Source: Paenibacillus oryzae
GTDB lineage: Bacteria > Bacillota > Bacilli > Paenibacillales > Paenibacillaceae
Assembly (NCBI RefSeq): GCF_001675045.1
Contig: NZ_LYPA01000032.1
Coordinates: forward strand, 62,001-126,000
DNA: 64,000 nt
Direction: 5' to 3'
Part shown: positions 54,876 through 64,000 of the stretch, in pieces
Layout: every line of letters starts with the position of its first letter
Position numbering within the stretch: position 1 is the stretch's first letter
The notes under the pieces: model-generated
What the model saw: only the letters and a program-made list of their open reading frames with translations
What the model was told of the DNA's origin: nothing
Databases searched by the model: none
Made by a program: the position numbers and the translations under genes

Positions 54876-55787
54876 TTACATGTAGTTAACCCATTTTTTT
54901 TGCGCTCTCATCTGGATAAAGGTAATCACCATAATGATCAGGAGCAGCAGCATAACGATGGCGGAGCCGTATCCTTTGTTGGAATATTTAAAGGAGTTGT
55001 TATAGAACAAATAAACGAGTGAAACCGTATTGTTATAGGCCGGGCTCATGACGTCAATCATCATGTAGATCACGTCGAATACCTGCATGGCCTGAATAAG
55101 CGAGGTCACGATAACAAAAAACAAGGTCGGCGATAACAGCGGCAGCGTAATCATAAAAAATTGCCGCATTTTGCTCGCTCCGTCAATATCGGAGGCTTCG
55201 TAATAATCCTTTGGAATTTCCTGCAATCCCGCAAGCAGCAAAACCATGTTATAGCCGATAACGCTCCAGATTCCGATAATGGCGATGGAAAAAAGAGAAA
55301 GCTTGGGATTGCCTACCCAATCAACGGCGTTAATGCCGATGCGCGAAAGAACGTAATTGATCAGTCCGAAATGCTCGTTATAGAGCCATCTCCATACCAT
55401 CGTAACCGCAGCCGGGGCCGCAACCATCGGGATAAAATAAATGGTGCGGTAGATGGACTTGCCTCGAATTTTTCCGTTCAGAAAAACGGCGACAACCAGG
55501 GAAAGCGCAATGCTGGTCGGCACAACGAGCAGCGCATACAGAAGCGTGTTGCCAACCGCATGCCAAACCTGAGCATCCTGAAACATTTTGACGTAATTAT
55601 CAAAACCGACATAAATGTTGCCGCGGCCGAAATCGCCGCTTTTATGGAGACTGAGAAATGCCGTTTGAATAATGGGAATGATATTTAATACAACAAGTCC
55701 AATAATAGTTGGCGCGATCAGAAACCAGCCCCAGCTCCATTCACCCCATGTTTGTCTGGAGATCCGTTTGGCTGCTAGTCTATTCAT
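54876..55787 (-). CDS. Carbohydrate ABC transporter permease, MalF/UgpA type
   Basis: 303 residues with six membrane helices (WGWFLIAPTIIGLVVLNIIP near the N-terminus). EAA loop in DYYEASDIDGASKMRQFFMI followed by TLPLL. Forms the membrane channel with the MalG-type permease. A family-1 hairpin element sits between this gene and the upstream solute-binding-protein gene and may alter the amount of permease made. Confidence 0.93.
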   Translation of the reverse strand: MNRLAAKRISRQTWGEWSWGWFLIAPTIIGLVVLNIIPIIQTAFLSLHKSGDFGRGNIYVGFDNYVKMFQDAQVWHAVGNTLLYALLVVPTSIALSLVVAVFLNGKIRGKSIYRTIYFIPMVAAPAAVTMVWRWLYNEHFGLINYVLSRIGINAVDWVGNPKLSLFSIAIIGIWSVIGYNMVLLLAGLQEIPKDYYEASDIDGASKMRQFFMITLPLLSPTLFFVIVTSLIQAMQVFDVIYMMIDVMSPAYNNTVSLVYLFYNNSFKYSNKGYGSAIVMLLLLIIMVITFIQMRAQKKWVNYM

Positions 55788-55808
55788 AGTTTTCCTCTCC
55801 TATCAAAT

Positions 55809-56030
55809 GGGGCTGTCCGAAAAGTCTATTTCGGTGAATAAATATTCAACAAAACCGGTACCTGCAGGAAAAGGGTGTCTTGGAAGCTCAAACATTTTTG
55901 CCGGCTTTATTTTGATCCTATTTTTTAGTGGATAAAAGCCGGCAAAAAAACTCGCCCTCAAGACACCCTTTCCCCTCCGGTCCTCTCTGCTGAATAGTTA
56001 TTCGTTTCACGTGACTTTTAGGACAACCCC
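55809..56030 (+). mobile_element. MITE-like hairpin element, family 1, copy 3, inside an operon
   Basis: 222 bp, ends GGGGCTGTCCGAAAAGTC and GACTTTTAGGACAACCCC. Inner stem GCCGGCTTT against AAAGCCGGC. It lies between the solute-binding-protein stop (56064) and the permease start (55787), the place where a terminator-like hairpin occurs in the paralogous operon at 10229-10260. Confidence 0.85.
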
Positions 56031-56063
56031 ATGAGGTGTTTCTGCTTGTAACGGGACGTTTCC

Positions 56064-57386
56064 TTATTTCTCTTGGGCCAGGCTTTCATTCATAACCTTG
56101 GCTGCGTTTTTGGCTGCTTCTTCAACGGTAGCTTTACCCGTAAACGCTGGCGCAAGGGCTTCATAAGCTTTATCTTCCCATGTCGCCGTTGTGTTGGAGT
56201 AAGGGCGGATTACGCCATAGTCAACCATATCGACAAAAGCTTTGATATTAAACGTTTTGTTGGAATTCAACCAAAGATCGGCTGCGCCCTTGTAGGCCGA
56301 AATTGCGACCCCAAGCTCCGCCTGACGCTCCTGGCCTTCCTTGGAGCTGAGGTATTCAACAAATTTCCACGCCTGCTCAGGATATTTCGTATTATGGGCG
56401 ATAGCATGGCCCAGACCGTTGTAGATCGAAGCCTGCTTCTCTTTTTTCGGCAATACGGCAACATCGAAGTTTTTCGCCATATATTCGTTTTCAGTAAAGC
56501 CGGACAAGTTCCAGGAGCCGAAGAAGCCCATTGCTACCTTGCCGTTTTTAATCAGCTCGCCGCGTCCTGCATCATCAAATACAGCTGGGGAAAGTCCTTC
56601 CTTGACCAGGTTGATGTAAAATTCGAGCGCTTCAATCGTTTTAGGATCGTCATAGCCTGAACGCTTGTCGTCCGTAATGATTGTGCCGCCGTTCTGGTAA
56701 ACAAAGTTGTAATAACCCTCCTGATTGTGCATTGGAGCGAGAACGCCGTAAACATCGTCCTTTGTCAGCGCCTTTGCCGCGCTGTGGAGATCATCCCATG
56801 TCCACGATTCGTCCGGATACTTCAGCCCTGCGTCATCAAACATCGTTTTGTTGTACCACAAGCCGATCGTATCAAAGTCCTTCGGAACGGCGTATTGCTT
56901 GCCCTCGAAGTTGTAGATTTGGTTCAAGCCTTCCGGGAAATTCTCCAGCTTGACGGCTTGGCTGGCTGCGATCTTGTCATTAAGATCAAGCAGCATGCCG
57001 TTAGAGGCGTAGCGGTAAATTTCATTGGAGTGCATCCAGAACACATCCGGCAGTGAGCCGCCTGTCGCCCCTGCTTCAAGCATGGTCCAATATTCGCTCC
57101 AGCCCGTCACCTCGATATTGATTTTGATGTCCGAATTGGCCGCTTCAAACTCGTCCGCGATCGTACGCAAGCCCTTTTCCTGATTGGAATCCCAGATAGC
57201 ATACGTCAGCGTAACCTTCTCTCCGCTTCCCGAATCATTGCCGGGAGTAGCCGTAGCTTCCGTTTGTGTTGCGGGCGTCGAATCAGCTGGACTCGCGGAT
57301 GGAGTGGCATTGCCGCCTCCGCTGCATGCCGCAAGCGAGGAGGCGATAAGCCCCAGCGTTAATGCTGCAGTTAATTGTTTTTTCAC
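56064..57386 (-). CDS. Extracellular solute-binding lipoprotein (family 1) of the alpha-galactoside operon
   Basis: 440 residues from the GTG at 57386, seven bases after AGGGGG; a TTG one codon earlier is too near the site. Lipoprotein signal with lipobox SLAAC, a Pro/Thr/Ala-rich tether, then a family-1 binding protein (VTLTYAIWDSNQEKGLRTIA; VAMGFFGSWNLSGFTENEYM). Probably binds raffinose-type or galactomanno-oligosaccharides, inferred from the GH36 gene in the same operon. The two-component system directly upstream on the same strand is the likely regulator. Confidence 0.9.
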   Translation of the reverse strand: MKKQLTAALTLGLIASSLAACSGGGNATPSASPADSTPATQTEATATPGNDSGSGEKVTLTYAIWDSNQEKGLRTIADEFEAANSDIKINIEVTGWSEYWTMLEAGATGGSLPDVFWMHSNEIYRYASNGMLLDLNDKIAASQAVKLENFPEGLNQIYNFEGKQYAVPKDFDTIGLWYNKTMFDDAGLKYPDESWTWDDLHSAAKALTKDDVYGVLAPMHNQEGYYNFVYQNGGTIITDDKRSGYDDPKTIEALEFYINLVKEGLSPAVFDDAGRGELIKNGKVAMGFFGSWNLSGFTENEYMAKNFDVAVLPKKEKQASIYNGLGHAIAHNTKYPEQAWKFVEYLSSKEGQERQAELGVAISAYKGAADLWLNSNKTFNIKAFVDMVDYGVIRPYSNTTATWEDKAYEALAPAFTGKATVEEAAKNAAKVMNESLAQEK

Positions 57387-57517
57387 CAAAAGGCCCCCTA
57401 AATGGTTGATAGTGTGTTGGTTCGTTACGCTTTCATCTTAGTGAATTATCGCCGGAAGCAAAATCAAGGATATTTACCATCCCTTTTCTTTTCTTTACTT
57501 TTTGCCGGGCAACAAAA

Positions 57518-57545
57518 AAAGCGCATAGCTTTCTATGCACTTTCT
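57518..57545 (-). terminator. Terminator after the second two-component system
   Basis: On the minus strand AAAGTGCATAG pairs with CTATGCGCTTT around AAAG and is followed by TTTTTTTG. It separates the regulator gene from the transport operon. Confidence 0.85.
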
Positions 57546-57587
57546 TTGTCGTTTGGTGTTTTATCTTTACATCACAGCCCCGCGAGG

Positions 57588-59186
57588 TTATCCCCGGTAT
57601 TCCTCCGGGCTTGAGCCGGTCATTTTTTTGAACAGCTTGCTGAAGTAGGTTGTGTTCTGATAGCCCACCCGATTCGCCACCTCATATACCCGCATATGCT
57701 TATCCTTCAGCAGCGATTGGGCTCTCTCGATTCTGATCCGGGTCAACAGGCTAATAAAGTTTTCTCCCGTTTCCTGCTTGAATACCCGGCTTAAATATGA
57801 GGCGTTAACGTTAATGGCGTCCGCAACGGTTTGCAGCGAAATATCCTCGGCGTAGCTCGTCATAATAATTTTGCGCGCTTGCTCCGCATAGCTTTGCGGA
57901 CGATCGGCGCCACCGTTCCGGTTATGCCGCTGACACTCCTCCAAATAGCGAAGAGCAAGCCTGTGCATGCCGTCCAGCGTTTCCTCCTGAAGCAAAAGCT
58001 CATAGACGCTCGCCTCACCGCCCCCAAGCTCCGGAAGGCTGGGATAGCAGGAGGAGATAACGGACAGGAGAGAAATATACGCCTTGCGCGCGGCATGCTC
58101 GCTATAGCCCTTCTCCTGCAGCTCCAGCCGCACGGCATCCATGTAGCGAACAGCTCCCTCCACGCTGCTCTCCACCTCCAGGCGGAACCTCCGCTCCTCG
58201 TCCTGCGAAATGGAATAGGTGTCCAGACGCCGGGACTTTTGAGTGATTTGATCGTAATAAGCGATTCGCGTAGAGGAATCAAAAAAGAGCTCCCTCGCTG
58301 CAATATCGGCCTCCCGATGCGCCCGCTTCAAGCCGCCGAAGCCGGGAACAACCGAGCTGACGCCTATTGCCGCCGTAATGTTAAGAAAATCCTTTAACGA
58401 AGCCTGAATTTTGGCAAATAGCCGATTGCAAAGCTGCATGTCCTCCTGATCAAGGAAATCGTTCTCCATGTTCAGAATCAGCCAATATTCAGCGGAATTT
58501 TCCACGATGATTTCTCTTCTTCTCTTGCGGGAGACAAGCTCCTCCATCATATTAACAATGGAATAACGCAGCAGCTTCTCGTCCTGCTCCACGTATTTTC
58601 GGCGCAGCTGATCGAAGCGGTCCACCCTCAGCTTTGCCAGAAGCATTGGACCCTGTTGGAGAGCTATGCCCAAAGGCCCGCTTTTTTGAATGATTTCCGC
58701 TTCGTCCCGAAAGCCGCTAACCAGCTCCTTGAACAAGGTTTCCTTCAAAAAGCCGATGCCTTCCTTGACATGTCCCTTAAGCGCCTCCGCTTCCCCCTGC
58801 ATTGAATTTTGAGCAAGCCGCTTCTGGATTTTGCCAAGCGCGTCGATCAGCTGCTGCGGCTTGATGTCGCTTTTGATCAAATAGTCCGCAGCTCCCAGCC
58901 GGACCGCCTCCTGAGCATATTGGAATTCATCCAGACAGCTAAGGATAATATATTGGCAGCCCTCAAACCTGCGGGAGTTTTCCCTTATTAGCTCCAGCCC
59001 GTCCATAACCGGCATTTTGATATCCGTTATAATCAGCTCCGGCCTGTGGAGCTCCACAAGCTCAAGCGCCTCCTTGCCATTGGCCGCTTCCCCGATAATT
59101 CGAAAGCCCTGCTCCTCCCAATGAATCATGGATTTTAAGCCAATTCGCATCAGCAGCTCATCATCTACGATCAGCACCTTTTTCAT
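57588..59186 (-). CDS. YesN-type response regulator with AraC DNA-binding domain
   Basis: 532 residues. Receiver ~1-120 with D8/D9 and phospho-acceptor D55 (ELIITDIKMPVMDG), Lys in YLIKSDIKPQ. Middle region ~140-420. AraC-type double helix-turn-helix at ~430-530 (VADAINVNASYLSRVFKQET; VYEVANRVGYQNTTYFSKLF). The ATG at 59186 lies inside the kinase 3' end (26-bp overlap) with GGGGGCGATGAGG upstream. Expected to activate the alpha-galactoside operon located directly downstream. Confidence 0.92.
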   Translation of the reverse strand: MKKVLIVDDELLMRIGLKSMIHWEEQGFRIIGEAANGKEALELVELHRPELIITDIKMPVMDGLELIRENSRRFEGCQYIILSCLDEFQYAQEAVRLGAADYLIKSDIKPQQLIDALGKIQKRLAQNSMQGEAEALKGHVKEGIGFLKETLFKELVSGFRDEAEIIQKSGPLGIALQQGPMLLAKLRVDRFDQLRRKYVEQDEKLLRYSIVNMMEELVSRKRRREIIVENSAEYWLILNMENDFLDQEDMQLCNRLFAKIQASLKDFLNITAAIGVSSVVPGFGGLKRAHREADIAARELFFDSSTRIAYYDQITQKSRRLDTYSISQDEERRFRLEVESSVEGAVRYMDAVRLELQEKGYSEHAARKAYISLLSVISSCYPSLPELGGGEASVYELLLQEETLDGMHRLALRYLEECQRHNRNGGADRPQSYAEQARKIIMTSYAEDISLQTVADAINVNASYLSRVFKQETGENFISLLTRIRIERAQSLLKDKHMRVYEVANRVGYQNTTYFSKLFKKMTGSSPEEYRG

Positions 59187-60987
59187 GCCTCATCGCCCCC
59201 TTTCCGGTTCTGGGAATCGTGATGGTAAATGTCGTTCCCTTCCCCTTCACGCTGTCAAACGTAATGCCATAGGCTTCGCCAAATACTCGTCTAATGCGGC
59301 TGTGCACATTATAAACGCCAATGCTGCCGGAGGGGCTTGCCGGCTCCTTCAATGCCTGCCGCAGCGCCAGAGCGGTGTCCTCGTCCATCCCTATACCATT
59401 GTCGCTAACAGCAATAATGAGGTCATGCTCGCCATGGGGCGCCACCGTTATCGTCAGCAAGCCGTCCTCCTGATCCGCTATGCCGTGGAAAATGGCATTT
59501 TCGACAAGGGGCTGAATGCTAAGCTTTAAAATTTCATAATGCAGCAGCCCCTCGTCCAATTGATAGTCCACCGATATGCGATTAAAATATCTGACCTTCT
59601 GTATGGTCAAATAGTGGACGATATTGTCCATCTCCTCGCTGATCTTCACTATTCGGTTTTCGACCTTGGAGGAATAGCGCAAAATGGAGATTAACGCCTC
59701 CGTCATTTCCACAATTTTATCCGCTCTTTGCATAGAAGCGATCCATTTCACCGAATTCAGCGTGTTGTACAGAAAATGGGGATTGATCTGCGCCTGAAGC
59801 GCCCGGATTTCCGCCTCCGCCTTTTCCTCCTGCTCCTGATAGATACGTTCAACAAGCTGCTTCAGCTCGGACGACATATGCTCGAAGCGTTTGGCAAGAA
59901 GCCCGATTTCATCATTGGAGCGAACGGAGGGCAAATTGTCGAACTTGCCTTGCTCAACAAGAGTCATATTTTTCATAAGCTGCTTGATCGGCCTCGTAAT
60001 TACATTGGACAAATAGATGGAGCTAATAACCGCAAACAGCACCAGAGCGATAACAAGCGTCCACAAATTCCGCATCAGCATATTTCCTTCAACGGCAAGC
60101 TCCTCTACCGGCATATACAGATAGGTGGTCCAGTCATGCTGCTCGAAGGCGGAATGAATAAGGATATAGCTTTTGCCGCCCGATCTCACAACCTCTCTCG
60201 CCTGCTCCTTGTTGATTTGGTCCTTCAGCGGAAAAATCTCGTTAAATGGACGGTCAATGCTGGCATAGTTACTGTTGAAAATAACTCTGTCATTTTCATC
60301 CACAATAGTAAAGGCAGACCTGTTGCTCTTCTGCAGACGTTTGTTCACCTTGTTAATAAAGTCGATGTCGATGCTTACGACCATAACGCCAAGCAGCTTG
60401 CCGTCCTCCAGATCGAATATTTTGCGAAGATGATAAATCGCCCAATTGTCATCCTGCTTCGTCTGAAGATCGATGCGGGTGGGCAAATCTCGAATAATAT
60501 CGCTGGAGTCCAAAAAATCGCGGAACCACTCCTCGTTACGCGGATGGTACGTATAATCCACCGGCTTGTTTGTGCTGACGAGCAGGTCCCGGCCTCCATT
60601 GAGGTTGTAAATATAGACGGAAAAAGCTCTCTCCTTCATCGTGATGTAGTTCATCAGCAGCTGCGTCGCCTGATTTCCATTGCTCTGCGAGGCGTTGCCC
60701 AAATAGTTTTGCACCGGATAATTTTCCTGCGATACGGCGGAAACATAGCTGTTGATGCCATAGCTGGATATGAGTGAAATTTGTTTGATATCATCCAGAA
60801 ATTCCTCGATGCGGATATTGGATTGCTTGGTAATATCGGATAACAAATCGGTATATTTGCTTTGGAGCATTTGTTGGGAGGAGATATAAGAATTGATAAA
60901 CATAATGATGATCGGGATGAGAATGGAAAGAATAAACAGTAGCGCCATTTTGTTCTTGATGCTTATAAACTGGAATTTTGGATACAA
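59161..60987 (-). CDS. YesM-type sensor histidine kinase
   Basis: 608 residues. TTG start at 60987 with GGAGG seven bases upstream. Helix at ~13-32, an extracytoplasmic Cache-like sensor of ~260 residues (VDYTYHPRNEEWFRDFLDSS), a second helix at ~305-325, HAMP at ~330-380, His_kinase domain with phospho-His in QAQINPHFLYNTLNS (~403), and HATPase domain (VENAIFHGIADQED; VSDNGIGMDED). It is a paralogue of the kinase at 12282 and similar in length. Signal: probably the sugar or loaded binding protein of the downstream transport operon. Confidence 0.92.
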   Translation of the reverse strand: MYPKFQFISIKNKMALLFILSILIPIIIMFINSYISSQQMLQSKYTDLLSDITKQSNIRIEEFLDDIKQISLISSYGINSYVSAVSQENYPVQNYLGNASQSNGNQATQLLMNYITMKERAFSVYIYNLNGGRDLLVSTNKPVDYTYHPRNEEWFRDFLDSSDIIRDLPTRIDLQTKQDDNWAIYHLRKIFDLEDGKLLGVMVVSIDIDFINKVNKRLQKSNRSAFTIVDENDRVIFNSNYASIDRPFNEIFPLKDQINKEQAREVVRSGGKSYILIHSAFEQHDWTTYLYMPVEELAVEGNMLMRNLWTLVIALVLFAVISSIYLSNVITRPIKQLMKNMTLVEQGKFDNLPSVRSNDEIGLLAKRFEHMSSELKQLVERIYQEQEEKAEAEIRALQAQINPHFLYNTLNSVKWIASMQRADKIVEMTEALISILRYSSKVENRIVKISEEMDNIVHYLTIQKVRYFNRISVDYQLDEGLLHYEILKLSIQPLVENAIFHGIADQEDGLLTITVAPHGEHDLIIAVSDNGIGMDEDTALALRQALKEPASPSGSIGVYNVHSRIRRVFGEAYGITFDSVKGKGTTFTITIPRTGKGAMRHEKGADRR

Positions 60988-61123
60988 GAGAGGACCTCCA
61001 TGGCCAAAGTTAAACCTTGTCTCTATGATAGTCCCAATCGCCCAAACTTGGCTAGCTTACCGTTAAACAAGTAAAAAAAAGGACCATACAAAGTCAAAAT
61101 TGTTCACTCGGGGATGGAAAACC

Positions 61124-61146
61124 GGGCCAAGGCAATCCCTTGGCCC
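61124..61146 (-). terminator. Stem-loop after the MMPL exporter gene
   Basis: A perfect 9-bp stem GGGCCAAGG-CAATC-CCTTGGCCC, 59 bases past the stop. The T run on the minus strand is short (GGTTTTCC). Confidence 0.6.
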
Positions 61147-61204
61147 ATAGTTCCCTGCCGCCAGTTCTTTATTGCGCTTATCCGGCTGATGCGCCGGGCT
61201 TGAC

Positions 61205-63658
61205 TTATTTTGCAGCCGCCTTGCTTTTGATTGAAACGAGTCTCTCTTTGTCCAACAAAACAATAATGGCCGGCAATACCGTAAGCGTACTAATGAGACA
61301 CAATAAAGTGTCCAGCACCGTGGATATGCCAAAAACGCGCACAACCTCAAAATTGGTAAACATGAGCGCGCTGAATCCGCCGATAACCGTCAAACCGGAT
61401 GCAGTAATAGCCCGGCCGACCTTGGTCATGGCTTTCAGGATAGCCTGATCCGCTTCTAGGCCATTTGCCTTTTCCTCCAGATAACGCTCCATCAGCAAAA
61501 TGGTAAATTCCGTCCCGATACCCAAAACAAGCGCACCTAAAACCGCCGTTAGCGGATTAATGTCAATGCCAAGAATATAAAGGAATGCAACTGACCACCC
61601 GTTAACCAAAATAATCGGCAATATCGGAAAGAAGGCGCGTTTAATATTGCGGTATACAATAAATAGTCCGACCAATATGGCAAGAAGCCCGCTAAGCAAG
61701 GATGTGTGCCTGCTATCTGTAAGACCGTTCAAGCTTTTAACCTGGAGAACTTGTACGCCTACCGGGTGAGCTTTTATTCCGCTGGGGGGGTTCATCTCCA
61801 GTTCCAGCTTGGCAAGCAGCTCCTCTTGTGCCTGAGTATCCATATTAGCCAATGTAAACGTCACACGGGCCATATGATAATCCGAGGAGAGAAACCGTGA
61901 TACCATTTCCTCCGGCGCCTGATCCAGAGTAGAATGAATTTGCTCTGGGCCGGAATCCAGAATATCGCTTTGAAGGGAGGTCAATACATTTACAATACTG
62001 GAGGCTTCTTCAATCTCGGCGTATTTATGTACGCTGTCGCTTTGAAATTGACTGATCCATCGCAAAACCTCAGGCTCCCTGACATCCTCTCCTTCTATCA
62101 TCCAATCTATTGTCAATGTGCTGCCTACGACATCGCGTATTTCATTCATGGCCAGCGAGGCCGGCGCATTCTGAGGTATTAACTTTTCAATATTGCTCTC
62201 AACGTTCAGCTTGTTATCAAGGCCAAATCCAATTGCCGCAATAAGCACTGGCGGGATAAGAAACCAAACCGGCTTGCAAATAACCGCCTTGGCCAGTACC
62301 GATAACCCCCGCTCAATCAATCCTGACGCATTTCTTTCTTTGGAGCGCAGCTCCTTACGATCTCTCAATGCCAGAACAGGTAGCAGCAGCACAAGCCCGA
62401 TGATATACATAATAACAACGCCAATAGCCAGCATAAGACCAAAATCTTTAACCATTGGCATTGCCGACAGCAGCAGCGTCAAAAATCCAACCGCCATAAT
62501 CAAAACGGCCGTTCCCACTGCCGGCCCCATATGGCTGATCGTGCTGGTTACTGCCTTCAGCACATTTTTGCTTTTGACGATTTCCTCTTCATAGCGGTTA
62601 TGAAATTGCAAGGCAAAATCGGTCCCCAAACCAATTAAGATGGGCAATAACGCCATTGTCGCAATGCTTAAAGGCATATTTATATATCCCATCAAACCAA
62701 ATGTCCAGATCATGCCGACTAAAATAATAGGCAAGGAGATCAGACGTGAACGAACAGGGAACACTAGCGCCAGCACAACAATCATTAAGAGAATGACGGT
62801 TAGCAGCATAGTCAGAATATCGCTTTGAATATAATCCTCCAACGTTTTGGAAATAGCCGGAATTCCCGAAAAAATCATCCTGGTCCCCGGTATGGCATGA
62901 TTATTAATAACCTGTTCGACTTTATCGGTGACAGCAGCCATTTCCTGCATCGTTAAATCACTGTTCAACTGAATTTGAAATAACATATTGTCTCCATTTT
63001 TGGGAAGCAATGCAGCAAAGGCAGGTTGAGGCGTATTATTTTCATCCAGCAGCGCAAATCGAACAAACTTTTCATTAGCTGCAGTAAACTCCCCGATCCC
63101 CTCCATTTTTGAAAGCTGTTCACCGTATTGCTCCTGGATGCTCTGAAGCACCCTTGCTTTTGCTTCCTCGACCGCGGCTGTCAATGCCGCTTCATCTCCG
63201 CCGGCGTCCGTAACCTGCTCAGCCGCTTTTGCGACTGCTGTCTCCATGGCTTCCGCTATTTGCTGCTCCATTTGATCAGCTTGATCTTGCGCTTGCCGGG
63301 CAACTACCTCCGCCATGGAGATTGGACTGCTTACTGAATATACGTTATTTACCTTAGTTAAGTCATTCTGCAACCCGGACAATACAGCCAAAGATTCCTG
63401 CTTGAATAATTCAGCCTGCTTCCCTCGAACAAGCAAAACCAGACTTTCGCCGCCAAATTTCTCTTGAAATCTGGCATGGTTAATCGCTACCGGGTGCTCA
63501 TCCGACAACAGCATATTCACACTGGTACGAATCTCTATTTGACTCAGACCGTATCCCATTACGCCAGTCAAAACCATTACGCCTACTACAAACCAGATCG
63601 CATATTGAGTCATCCATTTCCCTAATGTCTCTGACATTTTACTCAACGTATCATCCAC
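61205..63658 (-). CDS. MMPL/RND-family transporter (HAE3 type)
   Basis: 817 residues. Two tandem halves, each with one helix, a large extracytoplasmic loop and five or six helices. The first loop (~45-270) has an Ala/Gln/Glu-rich coiled-coil insertion (QAQDQADQMEQQIAEAMETA). Conserved sterol-sensing/RND segments: ALLPILIGLGTDFALQFHNR in the first half and ALVLGIGTEFTILLMERYLE in the second. The GTG at 63658 is the first start of the open frame; its site is weak and an ATG seven codons later is an alternative. Predicted proton-driven export of lipids, hydrophobic compounds or other amphiphiles; the substrate is unknown. Confidence 0.88.
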   Translation of the reverse strand: MDDTLSKMSETLGKWMTQYAIWFVVGVMVLTGVMGYGLSQIEIRTSVNMLLSDEHPVAINHARFQEKFGGESLVLLVRGKQAELFKQESLAVLSGLQNDLTKVNNVYSVSSPISMAEVVARQAQDQADQMEQQIAEAMETAVAKAAEQVTDAGGDEAALTAAVEEAKARVLQSIQEQYGEQLSKMEGIGEFTAANEKFVRFALLDENNTPQPAFAALLPKNGDNMLFQIQLNSDLTMQEMAAVTDKVEQVINNHAIPGTRMIFSGIPAISKTLEDYIQSDILTMLLTVILLMIVVLALVFPVRSRLISLPIILVGMIWTFGLMGYINMPLSIATMALLPILIGLGTDFALQFHNRYEEEIVKSKNVLKAVTSTISHMGPAVGTAVLIMAVGFLTLLLSAMPMVKDFGLMLAIGVVIMYIIGLVLLLPVLALRDRKELRSKERNASGLIERGLSVLAKAVICKPVWFLIPPVLIAAIGFGLDNKLNVESNIEKLIPQNAPASLAMNEIRDVVGSTLTIDWMIEGEDVREPEVLRWISQFQSDSVHKYAEIEEASSIVNVLTSLQSDILDSGPEQIHSTLDQAPEEMVSRFLSSDYHMARVTFTLANMDTQAQEELLAKLELEMNPPSGIKAHPVGVQVLQVKSLNGLTDSRHTSLLSGLLAILVGLFIVYRNIKRAFFPILPIILVNGWSVAFLYILGIDINPLTAVLGALVLGIGTEFTILLMERYLEEKANGLEADQAILKAMTKVGRAITASGLTVIGGFSALMFTNFEVVRVFGISTVLDTLLCLISTLTVLPAIIVLLDKERLVSIKSKAAAK

Positions 63659-63760
63659 TCCATCTGTTTAGTCTGTTTCATCACAATACACAAAAGACCC
63701 AAAAACTAAGCACGTTACCTTCTTTCTTCTGCCTCACCTCCTTAACGATATTTACACTCG

Positions 63761-64000
63761 CTAATGTGTTAAGAATGCTTTAATTTCTGGGATAAGGTAA
63801 TCAGCTGCTTCCTCGCCTGCGGCAATACATTCCGTTACTTTGCTAAAATCAAACGCCGCATACTGTCCCACCTCTGGACGAATAACGAGATCAGCCAGGT
63901 GCAGGCTGCTATGCTTACGCTCTGCATTCATCAAGCTATACGAGCGATAGACCGCTTCAACTACATTGCGGGGCTGTTTTTTTTCATGCTGTCCAGCCAC
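63761..64000 (-). CDS. Patatin-like phospholipase, C-terminal part (5' end outside window)
   Basis: The last 79 residues of a gene that enters from the right edge. The segment LHLADLVIRPEVGQYAAFDF, then SKVTECIAAGEEAADYLIPE, matches the C-terminus of the RssA/YlbK group of NTE-type serine lipases. The catalytic Ser and the oxyanion loop lie outside the window, so activity cannot be judged. It is on the same strand as the MMPL exporter, 102 bp before it, and the two may be co-transcribed. Confidence 0.7.
   Translation of the reverse strand: MAGQHEKKQPRNVVEAVYRSYSLMNAERKHSSLHLADLVIRPEVGQYAAFDFSKVTECIAAGEEAADYLIPEIKAFLTH

Overview
The window looks like chromosomal DNA of a plant-polymer-degrading Bacillota, most likely Paenibacillus or a close relative. 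The evidence is strong GGAGG-type ribosome binding sites, several TTG/GTG starts, three S-layer homology (SLH) domains on a huge secreted glycosidase, two YesM/YesN-type two-component systems next to carbohydrate ABC transporters, and a rich set of glycoside hydrolases (three GH43 proteins, GH51, GH36, GH92). No rRNA, tRNA, CRISPR array, phage module or transposase gene was seen.

Layout. 1-6 kb: a truncated LytTR response regulator preceded by a frameshifted small gene; an ECF sigma factor with a membrane-anchored propeller protein (likely anti-sigma); and a second, unusual sigma-like protein with a long C-terminal extension. 6.7-15.7 kb: a xylo/arabino-oligosaccharide module on the minus strand (solute-binding protein, two permeases, GH43), divergent from a sensor kinase/AraC-type regulator pair. 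15.7-21.1 kb: a PQQ-like propeller membrane protein, a second GH43, a membrane protein, a flavodoxin-fold oxidoreductase, a candidate 34-codon gene and a DUF2798 protein. 21.6-31.4 kb: a 1996-residue surface enzyme with two GH43 domains, then a GH51 arabinofuranosidase and an ArsR-type regulator. 31.6-40.4 kb: an M29 aminopeptidase, a secreted unknown, a remarkable fusion of two cyclic-nucleotide-binding domains with a PrsW-type membrane protease and a zinc ribbon, then a GntR/LacI hybrid regulator followed by a GH92 mannosidase. 40.5-50.1 kb: housekeeping-like genes (modAB without modC, a ribA-ribD pair, a marR remnant, amidase, Na/Pi symporter, YitT). 50.2-61 kb: an alpha-galactoside module (solute-binding proteins, permeases, GH36) with its own kinase/regulator pair. 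61-64 kb: an MMPL/RND exporter and the end of a patatin-like phospholipase.

The sugar genes appear to work as parallel sensing/uptake/cleavage circuits. Extracellular GH43/SLH enzymes release oligosaccharides, ABC systems (no ATPase gene here, so a shared MsmX-like ATPase is inferred) import them, and intracellular GH43, GH51, GH36 and GH92 enzymes finish them.

The most unusual content is intergenic. (1) A repeat family consists of four imperfect palindromes at fixed 51/61/51-bp spacing (three copies), with a second palindrome type at 52/51/52-bp spacing elsewhere. (2) A ~222-bp MITE-like family folds into one long hairpin whose inner stem shows compensatory changes between copies. (3) A ~190-225-bp family has ends resembling TATATAAGTTGAAC. 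Several sets of local tandem repeats sit in 3' regions of genes.
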